Shown here one piece after another: positions 26,735 through 36,070 of a stretch of 64,000 nucleotides of DNA (positions are counted from its first letter, which is position 1; every line of letters starts with the position of its first letter). The position numbers and the translations under genes were made by a program. A model generated the notes under the pieces. That model was not told the DNA's origin. It saw nothing but the letters and a program-made list of their open reading frames with translations, and did no database searches. The DNA is from Herbaspirillum aquaticum (GTDB lineage: Bacteria; Pseudomonadota; Gammaproteobacteria; Burkholderiales; Burkholderiaceae_D), in contig NZ_NJGV01000009.1 of NCBI RefSeq assembly GCF_002213425.1, positions 124,001 to 188,000 of the forward strand. Direction: 5' to 3'.

Positions 26735-26900
26735 AACTAAAAACATCTCAACACAGCAGTGGCCGATTGTTCGTCGCCAAGCGCCAAGCGCTTTACCCGG
26801 CGTTTACACATTCAACCAAAAATACAACCAGATTTTTACGTCCCCCATCCTACATTGACGTCTCCTCCACTACGGACCGGCCCAAGCCCGTCCCCCGTTC

Positions 26901-27638
26901 ATGAGACCGATCGCCATCCTCCAGCATGAAAGCACGCAGGGTCCCGGTGTCCTGCTCGATCATCTGGAACAACACGCCCTGCCCTATCGCCTGTTCCATC
27001 CCGCCGCAGGAGGCGATGCCCCGCGCGATGCCAGCCAGTTTTCCGGCATCGTCACGCTGGGCAGCGACCGCAGCGTCAATGAAGACCTGCCCTGGATCCA
27101 CGCCGAACACGCTCTCCTGCAAGATGCCCTGGCCCGCGACGTTCCGGTGCTGGGCCACTGCTTCGGGGCCCAATTGCTGGCCCGCGCCATGGGCGCGCAG
27201 GTCAGCCGCAACCTCTGCGCCAACATCGGCTGGAGCCCGGTCTGGGTCACGCCGCCCGCGCAGCAGCACATGGGACTGGCTCGCCAGGTCACCATCTTCA
27301 ACTGGCATTACGACACCTTTGAAATTCCCGTCGGCGCCGTGCGCACCATGTATGGCAGCCACTGCCTCAACAAGGGATTCATGCGCGGCAGGCAATGGGG
27401 TTTCCAGGGGCATCTCGAAGTGACCGAAGAGAGCGTGCGCAGCTGGTGTGCCGCCGGTCGCGGCGAACTGCTGCGTGCATGCGGCCCGGCTGCACAGAGC
27501 CAAACACAGATCCTTGACCAGTTGCCGGAGCGCATCGCCGCCCTGCGCCTGGTCGCCGACCAGGCCTACGCGGCCTGGACACGCCAGCTGGACCGCCCCC
27601 TGCGCATTTCAGTGCGGGCACCCGCGTATTACGGATGA
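26901..27638 (+). CDS. Class I glutamine amidotransferase-like protein
   Basis: 245 residues. Stand-alone GATase1 domain: catalytic Cys in VLGHCFGAQLLARAMG (about residue 93), His in WGFQGHLEVTEE (about residue 174), with Glu following. Resembles the GMP-synthase-glutaminase-like subfamily and, more loosely, gamma-glutamyl-amine hydrolases (PuuD type). Given neighbouring GABA/polyamine genes a gamma-glutamyl-polyamine hydrolase role is possible but unproven. No clear Shine-Dalgarno before the ATG; no earlier start is available. Confidence 0.82.
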   Translation: MRPIAILQHESTQGPGVLLDHLEQHALPYRLFHPAAGGDAPRDASQFSGIVTLGSDRSVNEDLPWIHAEHALLQDALARDVPVLGHCFGAQLLARAMGAQVSRNLCANIGWSPVWVTPPAQQHMGLARQVTIFNWHYDTFEIPVGAVRTMYGSHCLNKGFMRGRQWGFQGHLEVTEESVRSWCAAGRGELLRACGPAAQSQTQILDQLPERIAALRLVADQAYAAWTRQLDRPLRISVRAPAYYG

Positions 27639-27650
27639 GCCCGGCAGCGC

Positions 27651-28541
27651 TCAGAGGAATGCAGGATGCGCCCGCAAGCGGCTCACGGCCAGATCGATGA
27701 AGGCGCGCACCTTGGCCGGCGAGCGCCGTCCTTCCGGATAGAGCACGTGGATAGGCAGGGGCGGCTCTTCGAACTCGCGCATGACCCGCTGCAGGCGCCC
27801 GGCCTGCAGGTCGGCCGCCACCTGGTAGGCCAGCACGCGCGTCAAGCCCCAGCCCTGGCGGGCAGTGCTGATGGCGGCTTCATTGGTATTGGTCTGCAGG
27901 GCCGCGTCGATCACCACACGCTGGCCATCGGCAAAGCGCCATTCCGGCGAAGCCCAGGCGCTGGTGGACGTGACGATGCGATGCTGCTTCAGATCGGCGG
28001 GCGAGGTCGGCGTGCCATGCTGGCGCAGATAGTCGGGTGAGGCACAGATCACGCGGCTGACCGAACCGACCTGGATGGCCGTGAATCCCGAATCCGGCAG
28101 ATGGCCGATGCGCACCGCCACATCCATCCCCTCTTCCACGATGTTGACCGGGCGATCCACGAAGAACGTGCGCGCCCGCATGCCCGGATAGAGATCGAGA
28201 TATTCCGTGACGATGGGCAGCACATGCAACTGCCCGAACAGCAGGGCCGCCGTCACCGACAGCGTGCCCGAGGGCTGGTCGTAATGACCGGCCGCGGCCG
28301 CTTCGGCTTCAGCGATTTCGGCCAGGATGCGGCGGCAGTCTTCCAGATAGCGGGCCCCGGCTTCGGTGGTCTTGACCGAGCGCGTGGTGCGCACCAGCAG
28401 CCGCGCACCGACCAGCTCTTCCAGCCCCGCCACGGTGCGGGTGATCACCGGCGCACTCAACTGCATCTGCCGCGCCGCCTTGGCAAAACTGGCGGTCTCG
28501 GCCACTTGCACGAAGATTCGCATTGCCAGCCATCGGTCCAT
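27651..28541 (-). CDS. LysR-family transcriptional regulator
   Basis: 296 residues. HTH in FAKAARQMQLSAPVITRTVAGLEELVGARLL (about residues 19-49) followed by a substrate-binding-like domain. Of the CrgA/DmlR-like branch (DRWLAMRIFVQVAETASF start). ATG at 28539-28541 has GGAAGGCAC directly upstream; a longer in-frame extension of 50 residues is not supported. Lies 91 nt downstream of the fusion oxidoreductase on the same strand and convergent with the amidotransferase gene, so it may control the fusion gene/GST unit. Confidence 0.9.
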   Translation of the reverse strand: MDRWLAMRIFVQVAETASFAKAARQMQLSAPVITRTVAGLEELVGARLLVRTTRSVKTTEAGARYLEDCRRILAEIAEAEAAAAGHYDQPSGTLSVTAALLFGQLHVLPIVTEYLDLYPGMRARTFFVDRPVNIVEEGMDVAVRIGHLPDSGFTAIQVGSVSRVICASPDYLRQHGTPTSPADLKQHRIVTSTSAWASPEWRFADGQRVVIDAALQTNTNEAAISTARQGWGLTRVLAYQVAADLQAGRLQRVMREFEEPPLPIHVLYPEGRRSPAKVRAFIDLAVSRLRAHPAFL

Positions 28542-28632
28542 GTGCCTTCCTTGCCTGCCTGTCGGAGAAGGTCGCATTATGCCCTCTTCAGCGGCATCCG
28601 GAGCGGGACTTTCCAAAGCCTTCATCTCGCCC

Positions 28633-30696
28633 TCACAGCGCCAGCTCCAGGCGCCGCGCATCCGTGCCAGATGGCTTGGCCGGACGCGCACAGCACAGCA
28701 GCACCTCGCCTTCGCCCACGCTGGCCTGCGGCGGCTTGAGGTAAGTCACTTCGCCACCCAGCAAACGGGTGCGGCAAGTACCGCAGTGGCCTTCGCGGCA
28801 ACTGAACTCGGGCGAGAGGCCGCGTGCTTCGGCCAGCTCCAGCAAGCTGCCGGAATCAGGTGTCCAGCGGGCTTCCTTGAGGCTTTCCATGAAGATCACG
28901 GGCACGGCCGTGTCCGCCACCGGTGGCAGCGGCACGGCCGCCGTGACGGTGTTTCCCGTGCGGGTGAGCGAGGCTGGACCAAAGGCTTCGGCATGGATGC
29001 GCTCGTCATCGATGCCGAATCCGCGCAAGCCGTCATAGAGCCCCTGCATGAAGCCGCCCGGACCGCACAGGTAAAACTCGTAATCGCCAAACGGCAGGCT
29101 GCGCGAGAGCAGGTTCATGTCGATACGGCCGGCGGCGTCGAACGCGTCGCCCTCGCGGGCGTCGGTGGTGTCACTGAGCACCCGTACCAGCTGGACCGCA
29201 CCGCGTGAGGCCGCCACCAGCTCGGCCAGCTCAGTGTCGAAAGCGCGCTCGCCCAGCGTACGGGCGGCATAAAACAAGATGGCCGGGCGCATGCGCTGGC
29301 GGCGCAGTCCTTCCTGGACGAGGTGGCGCAGCATGGCCATCATCGGCGTAATGCCCACGCCTGCGGCCAGCAGCACTACCGGCCGGTCCGAGGCGGTATC
29401 GAGGATGAAGTCGCCCGCCGGGGCGCGCGCCTCGATGCGGTCGCCCTCGCGCAGCTGCGCATGCAGGTACTGCGACACCACGCCCTCGCGCTTGACGCTG
29501 ATGCGGTAGTGCCCCTCGTGCGGCGCCGAGGACAAGGTGTAAGTGCGGATCAACGGCGCGGTCCCGGCCTCGGTCTGCACCCGAATCGGCAGGTGCTGGC
29601 CCGGCAGCGCCGGCAGCAGCCCGGCGCCATCATCGGCCACCAGGTGGAAGGAACGGATGGTGTCGCTTTCCTGCACGATGCGCGCCACCTTCAGGCTGCG
29701 CCACTGGCCCGCCAGGGCCTGGGCGCGCAGGCGCTCGGCGGCTAGCTGCCAGTCGCCCGTCATGACCGCATACGGCGAAAAGGCGTGCTCCTGGAACGCC
29801 CAGCGCAAGGCCAGTGCTGCAGGACGGCGCACGATACGCTGCGGGCGGAAGGTCCACAGCCGCTCGGCCCCCTCGAAGGCGGCGATCTCGGGGGAATCGA
29901 GGATCACCTCGGCCTGCCCGCTCATCTGCAAGACATCGCCCGAGGCATAGTCCACAAAGAGCAAACCCGCACGGCCATTGAGCACGATGTTGCCCAGGGT
30001 GGAAAAGAACAGGTTGCCGTTGAAGTCCGGCACGGTCAGCACGCCCTCTTCATCGACCCGGACGAACCCCGGCTTGCCGCCCCGATGCGAGACATCCACC
30101 TGGCGCCGTCCTTCCAGGTCGGCATAGGTGGCCACGAAGAAGGCATCGGCGCCGGCGATCAAGGCACGGGCTGCTTCGTCCAGTGTGGCCAGCCTCTCGA
30201 CCTGGTCGGTGCGCGCCTCGCCCGGCTCGCGGGCAAAGGAATAGTCGCGCAGCTGGATGTAGCGCGGGCAATTGCCGAAGCTCTGGTCCACCTGCACGCG
30301 CCATCCGTCGGCCAGCGGCGCGAGCACGCCATTCATCCGGTTGCGGCGCCGCGTGTGCATCTCGATGCCCAGCAGGCCGACCGGCGCGCCTGCGGCCATG
30401 CCGGCGGCGGCCGGGTCGCAGGCGGCGGGACGGGCGTGCATGTCCAGCTGGGTCGGCGCAGGCGAGGCCAGGAAACCCGGATGGCCTTCGAGGAAGGTGG
30501 CCCATGCATCGCCCGACGCATCGACGCTGCCCACTACGATGAAGGGCAGCTGGCCGTAGAAATCACGGTGCTGCTCGGGCATGAAGTCGCGGACCACGCG
30601 CTGCCCCACGGACTCCATCTTGTCGGCCACGCCGAGTTGCGCTTGCAGTTGTTTCTCACCGGCATGCCAGGTCGGTAGCTTGGGGAAAGTGCTCAT
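28633..30696 (-). CDS. Fusion flavoprotein: PNPOx-like domain, ferredoxin reductase domain, 2Fe-2S ferredoxin domain
   Basis: 687 residues. N-terminal third is a pyridoxamine-5'-phosphate-oxidase-like FMN split barrel (about residues 40-310, with DAFFVATYADLEGRRQVDVSH and FFSTLGNIVLNGRAGLLF). The middle (about 350-580) is an FNR-type reductase with flavin motif RTYTLSS and NAD motif GVGITPMMAML. The C-terminus (about 600-687) is a plant-type ferredoxin with FSCREGHCGTCRTR and a fourth Cys in LLCCARP. Electrons probably pass from NAD(P)H to FAD to the iron-sulfur cluster. The physiological substrate is unknown. The ATG follows GAGAGGTCCGTC; a GST gene is 68 nt upstream in the same direction. 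Confidence 0.9.
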   Translation of the reverse strand: MSTFPKLPTWHAGEKQLQAQLGVADKMESVGQRVVRDFMPEQHRDFYGQLPFIVVGSVDASGDAWATFLEGHPGFLASPAPTQLDMHARPAACDPAAAGMAAGAPVGLLGIEMHTRRRNRMNGVLAPLADGWRVQVDQSFGNCPRYIQLRDYSFAREPGEARTDQVERLATLDEAARALIAGADAFFVATYADLEGRRQVDVSHRGGKPGFVRVDEEGVLTVPDFNGNLFFSTLGNIVLNGRAGLLFVDYASGDVLQMSGQAEVILDSPEIAAFEGAERLWTFRPQRIVRRPAALALRWAFQEHAFSPYAVMTGDWQLAAERLRAQALAGQWRSLKVARIVQESDTIRSFHLVADDGAGLLPALPGQHLPIRVQTEAGTAPLIRTYTLSSAPHEGHYRISVKREGVVSQYLHAQLREGDRIEARAPAGDFILDTASDRPVVLLAAGVGITPMMAMLRHLVQEGLRRQRMRPAILFYAARTLGERAFDTELAELVAASRGAVQLVRVLSDTTDAREGDAFDAAGRIDMNLLSRSLPFGDYEFYLCGPGGFMQGLYDGLRGFGIDDERIHAEAFGPASLTRTGNTVTAAVPLPPVADTAVPVIFMESLKEARWTPDSGSLLELAEARGLSPEFSCREGHCGTCRTRLLGGEVTYLKPPQASVGEGEVLLCCARPAKPSGTDARRLELAL

Positions 30697-30764
30697 GACG
30701 GACCTCTCGAAAAGACAGTGCAAGCAATCGCCGTGACGACGGCCAGGGAAATGGGCCCGGACAA

Positions 30765-31385
30765 TCAGGCCTGGGTAGCCCGCAGGCCAGCGGCCGTGCG
30801 CGGGAAGGGTACGAAGCCCGGCAGGGCCTCGATGCGCTCCAGCAAGCCCAGCACGGCCGGATAGGCGCTCAGGTCGACGTTGCCCTCGGGTGCGCCGGCC
30901 AGGTAGCTGTAGACGGCCACATCGGCGATGGTCGGGTGATCGGCGGCCAGCCACTGGCGCGTTGCCAGATGCTGCTCCATGCGGCCCAGCAGCAGGTGCG
31001 CGCGCTGGATCACTTCTTCCGGATTGAAACGGGCGCCGAAGACGGTAATGAGGCGTGCGGCGGCCGGGCCATAGGCCAGCTCACCGGCGGCCACCGACAG
31101 CCAGCGCTGCACGGCGGCGGCGCCCTTGGCATCCTCGGGCAGCCAGTCGGTGCGGCCGGCCTTCTTGGCCAGGTAGACCAGGATGGCGTTGGAGTCGGCG
31201 ATGACGACTTCCCCATCTTCCAGCACCGGCACCTGGCCGAAGGGATTCAAGGCGAGGAAGGCCGGCTGCTTGTGGGCGCCACCGGCCAGGTCCACGTGAA
31301 CCAGCTCGGCCTCCAGGCCCAGCAGCGAAGCGAACAGGACGGCGCGATGAGCGTGGCCGGAGAGGGAGAAATGATGGATCTTCAT
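30765..31385 (-). CDS. Glutathione S-transferase family protein
   Basis: 206 residues. Thioredoxin-like N-domain ([23 protein letters not shown]; cis-Pro and Ser-type contact in [21 protein letters not shown]) and all-helical C-domain ([24 protein letters not shown]). Would conjugate or reduce electrophiles using glutathione; exact class not certain. AGGAGCCCTCCC precedes the ATG. Probably co-transcribed with the downstream fusion oxidoreductase, suggesting a joint role in detoxification or redox chemistry. Confidence 0.92.
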   Translation of the reverse strand: MKIHHFSLSGHAHRAVLFASLLGLEAELVHVDLAGGAHKQPAFLALNPFGQVPVLEDGEVVIADSNAILVYLAKKAGRTDWLPEDAKGAAAVQRWLSVAAGELAYGPAAARLITVFGARFNPEEVIQRAHLLLGRMEQHLATRQWLAADHPTIADVAVYSYLAGAPEGNVDLSAYPAVLGLLERIEALPGFVPFPRTAAGLRATQA

Positions 31386-31524
31386 GGGAGGGCTCCTGGT
31401 GGGTTGGGTCGGTCAGGGAGTTGTTCCTTGACCGTGACGCCAGTGTGGAGCCAAGCGCAGATGAAGAGAATCCGTGCCATCGGCACTTCTTTATTGCACA
31501 GGCAGGAATAATGCAGCGGAAATG

Positions 31525-31556
31525 AAAACGGCTTCCGGTGACAAGCCGGAAGCCGT
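31525..31556 (-). terminator. Terminator of the MFS exporter gene
   Basis: Perfect 11-bp stem ACGGCTTCCGG / CCGGAAGCCGT, 7-nt loop, four T residues on the minus strand; about 45 nt past the MFS stop. Confidence 0.7.
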
Positions 31557-31598
31557 CAGGCGCTCACACCGGGCCAGCACGGGACCCGGCGTATCCGT

Positions 31599-32867
31599 TC
31601 AGAAATGCGCATTGCCCCCGACCGGCGCACCGCCGCCGCGCGGTCCATAGCGCAGCGTCAGCAAGGTGCCGAGCGTAATGGCGATGAGGGCGAAGATCGG
31701 TCCGCCCAGCGCGCCCACATGGTCCACCAATACGCCGCCGCCGATGGCGCCACTGGCGATGGCCACCTGGAAGGCGGCCACCAGCAAGCCACCCGCACCT
31801 TCTGCGTGGTCCGGCGCAGCCCGCACGATCCAGGTCTGGAAGCCGACCGGGAAGGCCCCGAAGGCGAAGCCCCACAGCGTGATGGCGATGGCCGCCACCA
31901 GCGGCGAGCTGCCTGCCACCCACAGGGAAGCGGCCAGCAGCGCGATGAGCGTGCCGCCGCTGACGATGGCATAGCGTTCGCTGCGTTCAGCGATGAAGCC
32001 CCCGGCAAAGTTGCCGAAGAAACCGCCCACGCCATAGCCCAGCAGCACGGCCGAGATCGTCGCCACCGACATGTGGGTGATCTGCTCCATCAGGGGGCGG
32101 ATGTAGGTGAACCCGGCAAAGTGGCCGGAGACCACCAGCAGCACCGCCAGCAGCGCCACCCGCACATCCTTGCGGCCCAGTAGTTCGGCCAGCACCTTGA
32201 GGCTGGGATGGTCCTTGGGCGGCAGGCGCGGAATGGCGATCCACTGGATCGCAAAGGCCACCAGGCTCACCACGCCGGCTGCCACAAAGGCGCTGCGCCA
32301 GCCCCACAGGTTGCCCATGTAGGCGCCGATGGGCGCAGCACACACGGTAGCCACCGAGACCCCGGTGAGGATCAGCGACATGGCGCGTGCGAAGAGATGG
32401 TCCGGTACCAGGCGCATGGCCAGCGCCGCCGCCATCGACCAGAAGCCGCCCAGCGCCACGCCCAGCAGCACGCGCGCTACCAGCAGGACCGGCAGGCTGG
32501 GCGCGGTCACGGCCAGGACATTGGACACCAGCAGCAGCAGGGTCAGCATCAGCACCACGCGCTTGCGGTCGATGTTGCGGGTCAGCAGCGGGATGCTGGG
32601 GGCGGCCACGGCACCGACGATGGCCGTGGCAGTGACGGCCTGGCCGGCCGCGCCGTCGGAGACGTGCAGGTCGGTGGCGATGGCCGTCAACAGGCTGGCG
32701 GGCAGGAATTCAGCAGTGACCAGGCTGAACACGCCCAATGCCAGGCTGGCAATGCCGCTCCAGTTGGCCGGGATGTCTTGCGCTGCCTTGTGGGCAGGCG
32801 CCGCAGGGCCGCTGGCCGGGGCCGCCGTCTCGGTCAGCGGGGCCTCGATGATGCCGGGGTTGGACAT
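31599..32867 (-). CDS. MFS transporter, DHA1 family (NepI/AraJ-like exporter)
   Basis: 422 residues, 12 helices after a 35-residue Ala/Pro-rich cytoplasmic tail. Similar to the NepI purine ribonucleoside exporter and arabinose-exporter branch (FSLVTAEFLPASLLTAIATDLHVSDGAAGQAVTATAIVGA; GVALGGFWSMAAALAMRLVP). Probable efflux of a nucleoside, sugar or drug. AAGGTTTTCCC precedes the ATG. Divergent from the AraC-type gene with only about 90 nt between starts, so that regulator is its likely controller. Confidence 0.9.
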   Translation of the reverse strand: MSNPGIIEAPLTETAAPASGPAAPAHKAAQDIPANWSGIASLALGVFSLVTAEFLPASLLTAIATDLHVSDGAAGQAVTATAIVGAVAAPSIPLLTRNIDRKRVVLMLTLLLLVSNVLAVTAPSLPVLLVARVLLGVALGGFWSMAAALAMRLVPDHLFARAMSLILTGVSVATVCAAPIGAYMGNLWGWRSAFVAAGVVSLVAFAIQWIAIPRLPPKDHPSLKVLAELLGRKDVRVALLAVLLVVSGHFAGFTYIRPLMEQITHMSVATISAVLLGYGVGGFFGNFAGGFIAERSERYAIVSGGTLIALLAASLWVAGSSPLVAAIAITLWGFAFGAFPVGFQTWIVRAAPDHAEGAGGLLVAAFQVAIASGAIGGGVLVDHVGALGGPIFALIAITLGTLLTLRYGPRGGGAPVGGNAHF

Positions 32868-32956
32868 GGGAAAACCTTTCTTGTGACGTTTTATGACTGG
32901 GTAGCGCAGTCTATGGTTAAATGTCTGGACTTTCCATGCCGATATTTCGCAAAGAT

Positions 32957-33961
32957 ATGACTATTCGTCCAAATCTCCCGGAAATCACGGAGTGCGCCCC
33001 CAAGGACCGTCCCGCCGATGGCGTCGATCCCCTGACCGAGATCCTGCTGGGCCTGCGGCTCGATGGCGTCGAGTACGCCCGCTATGTGCTGCACGAGCCC
33101 TGGGCAGTGGCCTTCCCGGCGCGGCGCGAGGCGACCTTCCACTTCATCGCCCAGGGCAGTTGCTGGATACAGGTCGGCCAGCAAGACTGGCTGCAGCTCA
33201 ATGCAGGCGATGCGGTACTGCTGCCGCGCGGCTCGGCGCATGCGCTAGCCAGTGCGCCTGCCCTGCCGACGGTGGCGATCGGCAAGCTGGCACGCAAGGC
33301 GGTGGCGGACAATCTGTTCCTGGTCGATGACAGTGCGCATGCCCAATCCGATACCGGCATGGCCACGCCGCCTACGCATGTGGTGTTCTCCGGTACGCTG
33401 CGCTTCAACCTCGACCCGCTGCACCCGCTCTTGATGATGATGCCCGAGGCCATGCGTGCCTGTGACCTGGCCCAGCGCGATCCGGCGGTGCTGGCCCTGC
33501 TCGATGCGATGGAGCGCGAAGTGGCCCTCAATCGCATCGGTGCCTGCGGCATCCTGGCGCGCCTGGCCGACGTGCTGGCCGCCAGCATCATCCGTGGCTG
33601 GGTGGAATGCGCCTGCAGCGATGCCAGCGGCTGGATCGCAGCCGTGCGCTGCCCCTTGGTCGGACGGGTGCTGGCGGCGGTGCACCAGCATCCGGAACGC
33701 GACTGGTCAGTCAATGAACTGGCGGCCTTGATGGGAGCCTCGCGTTCCAGCTTCATCGAGAAGTTCTCGGCCACCGTGGGCGAGACCCCGGCCAAGTACG
33801 TGGCCCGCGTCAAGATGTTCCAGGCGCGCCACTGGATCGCCCGCGACGGCTTGCGGGTGGCGGTGGTGGCCAACCGCCTGGGCTACGATTCGGAAGCATC
33901 GTTCAGTCGCGCTTTCAAGCGCATCATCGGACATCCGCCCAGCGCCGCGCGCCTGTCCTGA
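32957..33961 (+). CDS. AraC-family transcriptional regulator with cupin N-domain
   Basis: 334 residues from MTIRPNLPE; in-frame ATGs at 32921 and 32936 are alternatives, none with a strong ribosome binding site, and the short form fits the family best. N-terminal cupin_6 sensor (DPLTEILLGLRLDGVEYARYVLHEPWAVAFP ... FHFIAQGSCWIQ), C-terminal double HTH (WSVNELAALMGASRSSFIEKFSATVGETPAKYVARVKM; VAVVANRLGYDSEASFSRAFKRIIGHPPS). Divergent from the exporter gene. Confidence 0.9.
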   Translation: MTIRPNLPEITECAPKDRPADGVDPLTEILLGLRLDGVEYARYVLHEPWAVAFPARREATFHFIAQGSCWIQVGQQDWLQLNAGDAVLLPRGSAHALASAPALPTVAIGKLARKAVADNLFLVDDSAHAQSDTGMATPPTHVVFSGTLRFNLDPLHPLLMMMPEAMRACDLAQRDPAVLALLDAMEREVALNRIGACGILARLADVLAASIIRGWVECACSDASGWIAAVRCPLVGRVLAAVHQHPERDWSVNELAALMGASRSSFIEKFSATVGETPAKYVARVKMFQARHWIARDGLRVAVVANRLGYDSEASFSRAFKRIIGHPPSAARLS

Positions 33962-33969
33962 GAGCCTTG

Positions 33970-33996
33970 CAGGGCGTGCGTTTGCGCCCTGGTTTT
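33970..33996 (+). terminator. Probable terminator of the AraC-type gene
   Basis: 7-bp stem CAGGGCG / CGCCCTG with an 8-nt loop and four T residues. Confidence 0.5.
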
Positions 33997-34133
33997 GCGC
34001 ATCGGAAATATTGCCGGAAGGGATGTGTGAAGAAGCCTTCATTTCCCCTGTACTCGCCCATTGCGCTTGGCTATGATCGCTAGCGGGGACTAGCCTGCCG
34101 GGACAGGCGGATGGCAAAGCGCAAGGGGACGCT

Positions 34134-35294
34134 ATGCATTATCAGATCGTGCACGCCTTCGGGGCCGGAGTGTATTGCGTCTTCATCGCGCTGTTCCTGC
34201 TGGCCGCGCGCATCCCGCGCACGCCGCCCGGTGCCAACTGGTTTGCCGCTGCCATCAGCTGTGCCTTGCTGGGCCGGCTGGCGGTGCTCTATCTCACGCC
34301 GCTGGGTGAACTGGCACTGGCCAATCCGGTGTATGGCAGTTTCCTGATCTTGGAGAAGGTGCTGCTGGTGATGGGCTTCGTGCGCTTCTTCGAGCTGCAA
34401 CATCGCACCATGCTGGTACGCGCCATCTGCGTGAGCGCCGCCGTTGCCGAACTGTGGATGCTGTGGTCCAACAACCAGCTGGCCCTGCCGCTCATCAAGA
34501 GCACCAGCTATGCCCTCTTCAACGTCTTCGTGCTGGCCAGCCTGAGCTGGATGCTGCTGCGCGACGACATCGATTGCCCGCGCCTCATCCGCCGCTGCAT
34601 GGCCACTGCCTGCATTGCGCTGACGGTGCACTGGGCCAGCGGTGGCCTGGTCGGGCACTTCTATCCGCCCTGGCTGCGCTATGGCTTCCTGCTGGGCACG
34701 GCGCTGGTGGCGCTGCAGTACATGAGCCTGCTCACGGCCATCCTGGCACTGTTCCACCGGCGCCTGCTGCAGGCCGAGGCCAAGGCCCTCAAACTGGCAT
34801 TCAAGGATCCGCTCACGGGCCTCTACAACAAGCATTTCATGAACAACCTGTTCGACCAGGCGCTGCTGCTGGCCACGCGTCCGCATCACCTGGTGGCCGT
34901 GTATTACATCGACCTGGACAACTTCAAACCCGTCAATGACCAGGCCGGGCATGCGGTCGGTGACAAGGTCTTGATGTGCGTGGCGCAGCGCTTGAAGGAG
35001 GCCGTGCGCAGCACCGACATCTGCGCCCGGCTGGGCGGGGATGAATTCACCGTGATCGCCACCCAGCTGGAGCGCCAGGACCAGGCCCCGGAAATCGCCA
35101 AGAAGCTGCTGGCCAAGCTGGCCGCCCCCATCGAGGTCGGACACCAGCAATTCGTCCTGGGCGCCAGCATCGGCATCAGCCTGTATCCCAGCCATGGACA
35201 AGACCTGTCGCGGCTGCTGGAGCAGGCCGATGCGGCCATGTATCACGTCAAGCACCGGGGAAAGAGCGGATATGAACTTTACACCGCAGGATAA
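34134..35294 (+). CDS. Membrane-anchored diguanylate cyclase (GGDEF)
   Basis: 386 residues. About six to seven membrane helices in residues 1-215 form an uncharacterised sensor, then a GGDEF domain (KDPLTGLYNKHFMNNL ... RLGGDEFTVIA ... GASIGISLYP). The active-site GGDEF is intact and an inhibitory I-site RSTD lies exactly five residues before it, so it should make c-di-GMP with product feedback. AGGGGACGCT precedes the ATG. No EAL domain. Stands alone, convergent with the outer-membrane protein gene 15 nt away. Confidence 0.92.
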   Translation: MHYQIVHAFGAGVYCVFIALFLLAARIPRTPPGANWFAAAISCALLGRLAVLYLTPLGELALANPVYGSFLILEKVLLVMGFVRFFELQHRTMLVRAICVSAAVAELWMLWSNNQLALPLIKSTSYALFNVFVLASLSWMLLRDDIDCPRLIRRCMATACIALTVHWASGGLVGHFYPPWLRYGFLLGTALVALQYMSLLTAILALFHRRLLQAEAKALKLAFKDPLTGLYNKHFMNNLFDQALLLATRPHHLVAVYYIDLDNFKPVNDQAGHAVGDKVLMCVAQRLKEAVRSTDICARLGGDEFTVIATQLERQDQAPEIAKKLLAKLAAPIEVGHQQFVLGASIGISLYPSHGQDLSRLLEQADAAMYHVKHRGKSGYELYTAG

Positions 35295-35309
35295 GGCGCA
35301 GCGCGCCTG

Positions 35310-36056
35310 TCAGAAGCCCACTTGCAGCCGCATGGTGAAGGTACGCGCACTGAGGGTGGCATTGCTGCCGAACAGGTAGGCGGCCTCGTATTTCACGAAC
35401 TGATGCCCCATGCGCAGCGTACCGAACAGCGCCGGTCCGGCGCGATGCGACTGCTGATCGCGCGTGGCCCAGTGATCCCATCGTCCCAGCTCGCCGAAGC
35501 CCTGCAGCCCGAAGTTGAACCAGGGCCGCCAGTGCTGACGCACCTGCCATTGATAGACCAGTTGTGTCGGTCCGTCGCGCTGGCTGCGGTAGTCCCGCTG
35601 CAGGAACAGGTTGGCGTTGAACTGCGTGCGCCACCATTCGGTTTGCAGCGCCGGTCCCCACTCCAGTGAATAGCCGTCGCGCTGGCTGTTGCGATACTGG
35701 CCGACATCAGTGTGGATGGCCAGGTCGAAGGGATATTCCCCTTGCGTGAGCAGGACATCGTTCTGCCAGTTCATGCTCAGCATCTGCGTGCCCTGCACGG
35801 CATCCTGCTGGGTCACGCCATACAGCTCGGTGTACCAGCGCGAATTGACGCCATAAGCGATCCCCAGCTCGGGCGAGCCGATCGGCGGGCCGACGCTGGC
35901 CTTGGCGTTCCAATACTTGTAATCCAGCGTCCACTGGCCGGGGTCGGAATAGACGCTGACCAGGTAGTAGCCGGTGCCGGCCTGCGCCGGCCGCACCCCG
36001 GCGGCCAGCAGCAGCACGGCCAGCACCAGGCCGGCACGCCCGTTGCGCTTGTGCAT
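35310..36056 (-). CDS. Hypothetical outer-membrane beta-barrel protein
   Basis: 248 residues with a signal peptide (LVLAVLLLAAGVRPAQA, about residue 26). The mature part alternates aromatic and polar residues in many short strands and ends in Phe (FTMRLQVGF), typical of a beta-barrel. I cannot name the family. GGAG lies 6 nt before the ATG at 36054-36056; a GTG directly before it is an alternative. Follows the exported hydrolase gene by 14 nt on the same strand, so both are probably one unit acting in the envelope. Confidence 0.8.
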   Translation of the reverse strand: MHKRNGRAGLVLAVLLLAAGVRPAQAGTGYYLVSVYSDPGQWTLDYKYWNAKASVGPPIGSPELGIAYGVNSRWYTELYGVTQQDAVQGTQMLSMNWQNDVLLTQGEYPFDLAIHTDVGQYRNSQRDGYSLEWGPALQTEWWRTQFNANLFLQRDYRSQRDGPTQLVYQWQVRQHWRPWFNFGLQGFGELGRWDHWATRDQQSHRAGPALFGTLRMGHQFVKYEAAYLFGSNATLSARTFTMRLQVGF

Positions 36057-36070
36057 CACTGGCTCCGGAG

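Larger units (their letters stand above)
26597..26900. other. 304-base gap with two similar palindromes
   Basis: No gene seen. Holds the inverted repeats at 26664-26685 and 26716-26734; downstream is a short direct repeat CGCCAAG (around 26775-26790) and AT-rich promoter-like sequence before 26901. Confidence 0.6.
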
